A DNA stretch of 14,937 nucleotides from an uncultured Flavonifractor sp. GTDB taxonomy: Bacteria; Bacillota; Clostridia; Oscillospirales; Oscillospiraceae. Below, piece by piece: positions 13,613 to 14,937 of this stretch (within the stretch, counting starts at the first letter, position 1; each line of letters starts with the position of its first letter). The notes beneath the pieces were generated by a model. It was given only the letters and a program-made list of their open reading frames with translations, searched no databases and was not told the DNA's origin. Both the position numbers and the translations under genes were made by a program. The stretch spans positions 1 to 14,937 of the forward strand of contig CAJUDT010000063.1 in NCBI GenBank assembly GCA_910585415.1, read 5' to 3'.

Positions 13613-14937
13613 TTATCCAGTTTCTAGCCGTTTGAAACGAAATTTGATAATAATTTGTTTATCTGCGGTCAGCTCCACCCGTTCAACGAGACTGACCAGC
13701 AGTTCCCGGTTGGCGGAGACGGTTTCCAGAAATCGCTCCGTTAATTTTTTCGCCAAATCCATCTGCTCTGCCGGGGAGTAATCCGGGCGGTCCAGCTGGC
13801 TGAGGCGTTGCTCCAGTGCGGTGCGGTCAGCCTTGACCTTGGCGTAGATGCGTTGGAAGTCGGCTTCGTCCAGAACGCCGCTGAGCTTATCCATGTAGAC
13901 CTTATCCAGATGGGCGGTCAGGCTGTCGATCTTGGCCTTGAGGGAGTTAATCTCCTTTTCATTGTCCGCTTCCGCGACTGCTTTTGCCACCGCTTTCTGC
14001 GCCTGGGGCAGAAGCTGGTCCGTTTGCAGATAGGCTCCGCAGACCTCCCTCACCTTCTCTATCACTGCTTGGGTGACCGTCTGCTCTTTGATTGTGTGGC
14101 TGGTGCAGACACCTGCTTTTGTAAACCGCTGGTAGGTCCGACAGACAAAATACAGCTTATCCTCCCCTGCCGCGTTCTTTCGGTTGAGCACCGCCAACGG
14201 ATAGCCGCACTCATGGCAGAAAATCAGCCCTTTGAGTAAAAAGTCATAGGTCCGGCTGCGGGTGTATCGGCGGCTGTTGACCAATGCCTGTACCTTGTTG
14301 AAGGTTTCCCGGTCAACAATCGGCTCGTGGGTACCCTCTACCACCACCCAGTTCCGGCGGTCCTGCTTGATACATTTTTTGGACTTGTAGTTGATTTTCC
14401 GGGTGCGCCCCTGGACCATGCTGCCAATATAAGTCTCATTTTGCAGCATGTCGGAAATGCGCTCGCTGCTCCACAGGCCAGTATAAGGGCCGGGGTTCGG
14501 TACAGGAAGCCCGGCGTAGGTGGCTGGGGTCGGGACACCCTCCGCATTGAGTTGGGCGGCAATCTGACGGCCGCTTATTCCCTCCAGCGCCATATCGAAG
14601 ATGCGCCGCACCATGGGGGCTGCAGCCTCGTCAATGACGATTTTATTTTTCTCTGTGGGGTGCATTTTGTAGCCGTAGACAGGCTTGCCGCCGATGAACA
14701 GGCCCTTGCGCTGTTTGTCATGCTTGACACTGGAGATTTTTTTAGAGATGTCCTTGGCATACATGTCGTTCATAATGGCGCGGAAGGGCGTGATGTCGTT
14801 GGCGGTGGAGTCCACCCCGGTGTCGATGCCGTCCAACAGGGAGATGTAGCGCACCCGGTGCTCCGGGAAGTATCGTTCCATATAGTGGCCGGTTAGGATA
14901 TAATCGCGGCCCAGACGGCTCAGGTCTTTGGTGATGA
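13613..14937 (-). CDS. Large serine recombinase, C-terminal 440 residues (partial)
   Basis: The open frame runs off the right edge; the first visible residues are ITKDLSRLGRDYILTGHY, the conserved end of a resolvase catalytic domain. An internal ATG (14881) is not the true start, and the catalytic serine lies outside the window. Then come YAKDISKKISSVKHDKQRKG and the Recombinase domain (~residues 60-190, with YGYKMHPTEKNKIVID and GISGRQIAAQLN). A zinc ribbon follows with FCHECGYPLAVLN, then VC and VC pairs at ~236-280. A long coiled coil (~315-385, KEINSLKAKIDSLTAHLDKV) and a basic tail complete it. Such enzymes integrate and excise conjugative or mobilisable elements and phages, and usually sit at one element end. 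The element therefore probably extends to the right of the window. A terminator lies downstream at 13377-13414. Confidence 0.92.
   Translation of the reverse strand, partial: ITKDLSRLGRDYILTGHYMERYFPEHRVRYISLLDGIDTGVDSTANDITPFRAIMNDMYAKDISKKISSVKHDKQRKGLFIGGKPVYGYKMHPTEKNKIVIDEAAAPMVRRIFDMALEGISGRQIAAQLNAEGVPTPATYAGLPVPNPGPYTGLWSSERISDMLQNETYIGSMVQGRTRKINYKSKKCIKQDRRNWVVVEGTHEPIVDRETFNKVQALVNSRRYTRSRTYDFLLKGLIFCHECGYPLAVLNRKNAAGEDKLYFVCRTYQRFTKAGVCTSHTIKEQTVTQAVIEKVREVCGAYLQTDQLLPQAQKAVAKAVAEADNEKEINSLKAKIDSLTAHLDKVYMDKLSGVLDEADFQRIYAKVKADRTALEQRLSQLDRPDYSPAEQMDLAKKLTERFLETVSANRELLVSLVERVELTADKQIIIKFRFKRLETG

Overview
The window looks like a chromosomal stretch of a fairly GC-rich anaerobic Clostridia-type Firmicute, most likely a butyrate-producing gut member of the Oscillospiraceae (Flavonifractor/Intestinimonas-like). 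That is inference. It rests on strong GGAGG-type ribosome sites, GTG/TTG starts, the PadR/DUF2812 and DUF2975/HTH pairs, crotonyl/butyryl-CoA genes, and a large serine recombinase of the integrative-element type. No rRNA, tRNA or CRISPR array was seen.

Layout. Positions 1-1600 hold a REP-like palindrome and a minus-strand padR-DUF2812 operon with a clear sigma-A promoter. Positions 1690-2880 hold a plus-strand small membrane exporter-like gene (COG2426 family), a possible structured RNA, and a small membrane-anchored hypothetical gene whose Shine-Dalgarno lies inside a hairpin. Positions 2940-3910 hold a plus-strand DUF2975-HTH operon with a consensus promoter, a 14-bp perfect inverted repeat on its -35, and a strong terminator. 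Positions 3950-5100 hold a minus-strand hypothetical gene and a MarR regulator with a large dyad in its leader. Positions 5154-10271 hold a minus-strand catabolic operon read crotonase - CoA-transferase - GntP permease - acyl-CoA dehydrogenase. Positions 10616-12025 hold a divergent sigma-54 activator (PAS-AAA+-Fis HTH). Positions 12146-13030 hold a convergent hydratase-2-type (R-specific) enoyl-CoA hydratase. From 13613 to the right edge is the C-terminal part of a large serine recombinase, which continues beyond the window.

How the genes may work together. The permease imports a short 3-hydroxy- or enoyl-acid. The CoA-transferase activates it. Two hydratases of opposite expected stereospecificity (crotonase for S, hydratase-2 for R) convert either 3-hydroxyacyl-CoA enantiomer to the trans-enoyl-CoA, which the acyl-CoA dehydrogenase reduces to a saturated acyl-CoA. 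With C4 substrates this is 3-hydroxybutyrate/crotonate to butyrate, with no thiolase or 3-hydroxybutyrate dehydrogenase present. The R-hydratase gene has a near-consensus -24/-12 promoter (13157-13172) and, about 120-150 bp upstream, two near-identical 16-bp dyads (13290-13324). These look like enhancer sites for the neighbouring sigma-54 activator. The crotonase operon instead has a sigma-A-type promoter. This regulated two-hydratase module is the most interesting thing in the window.
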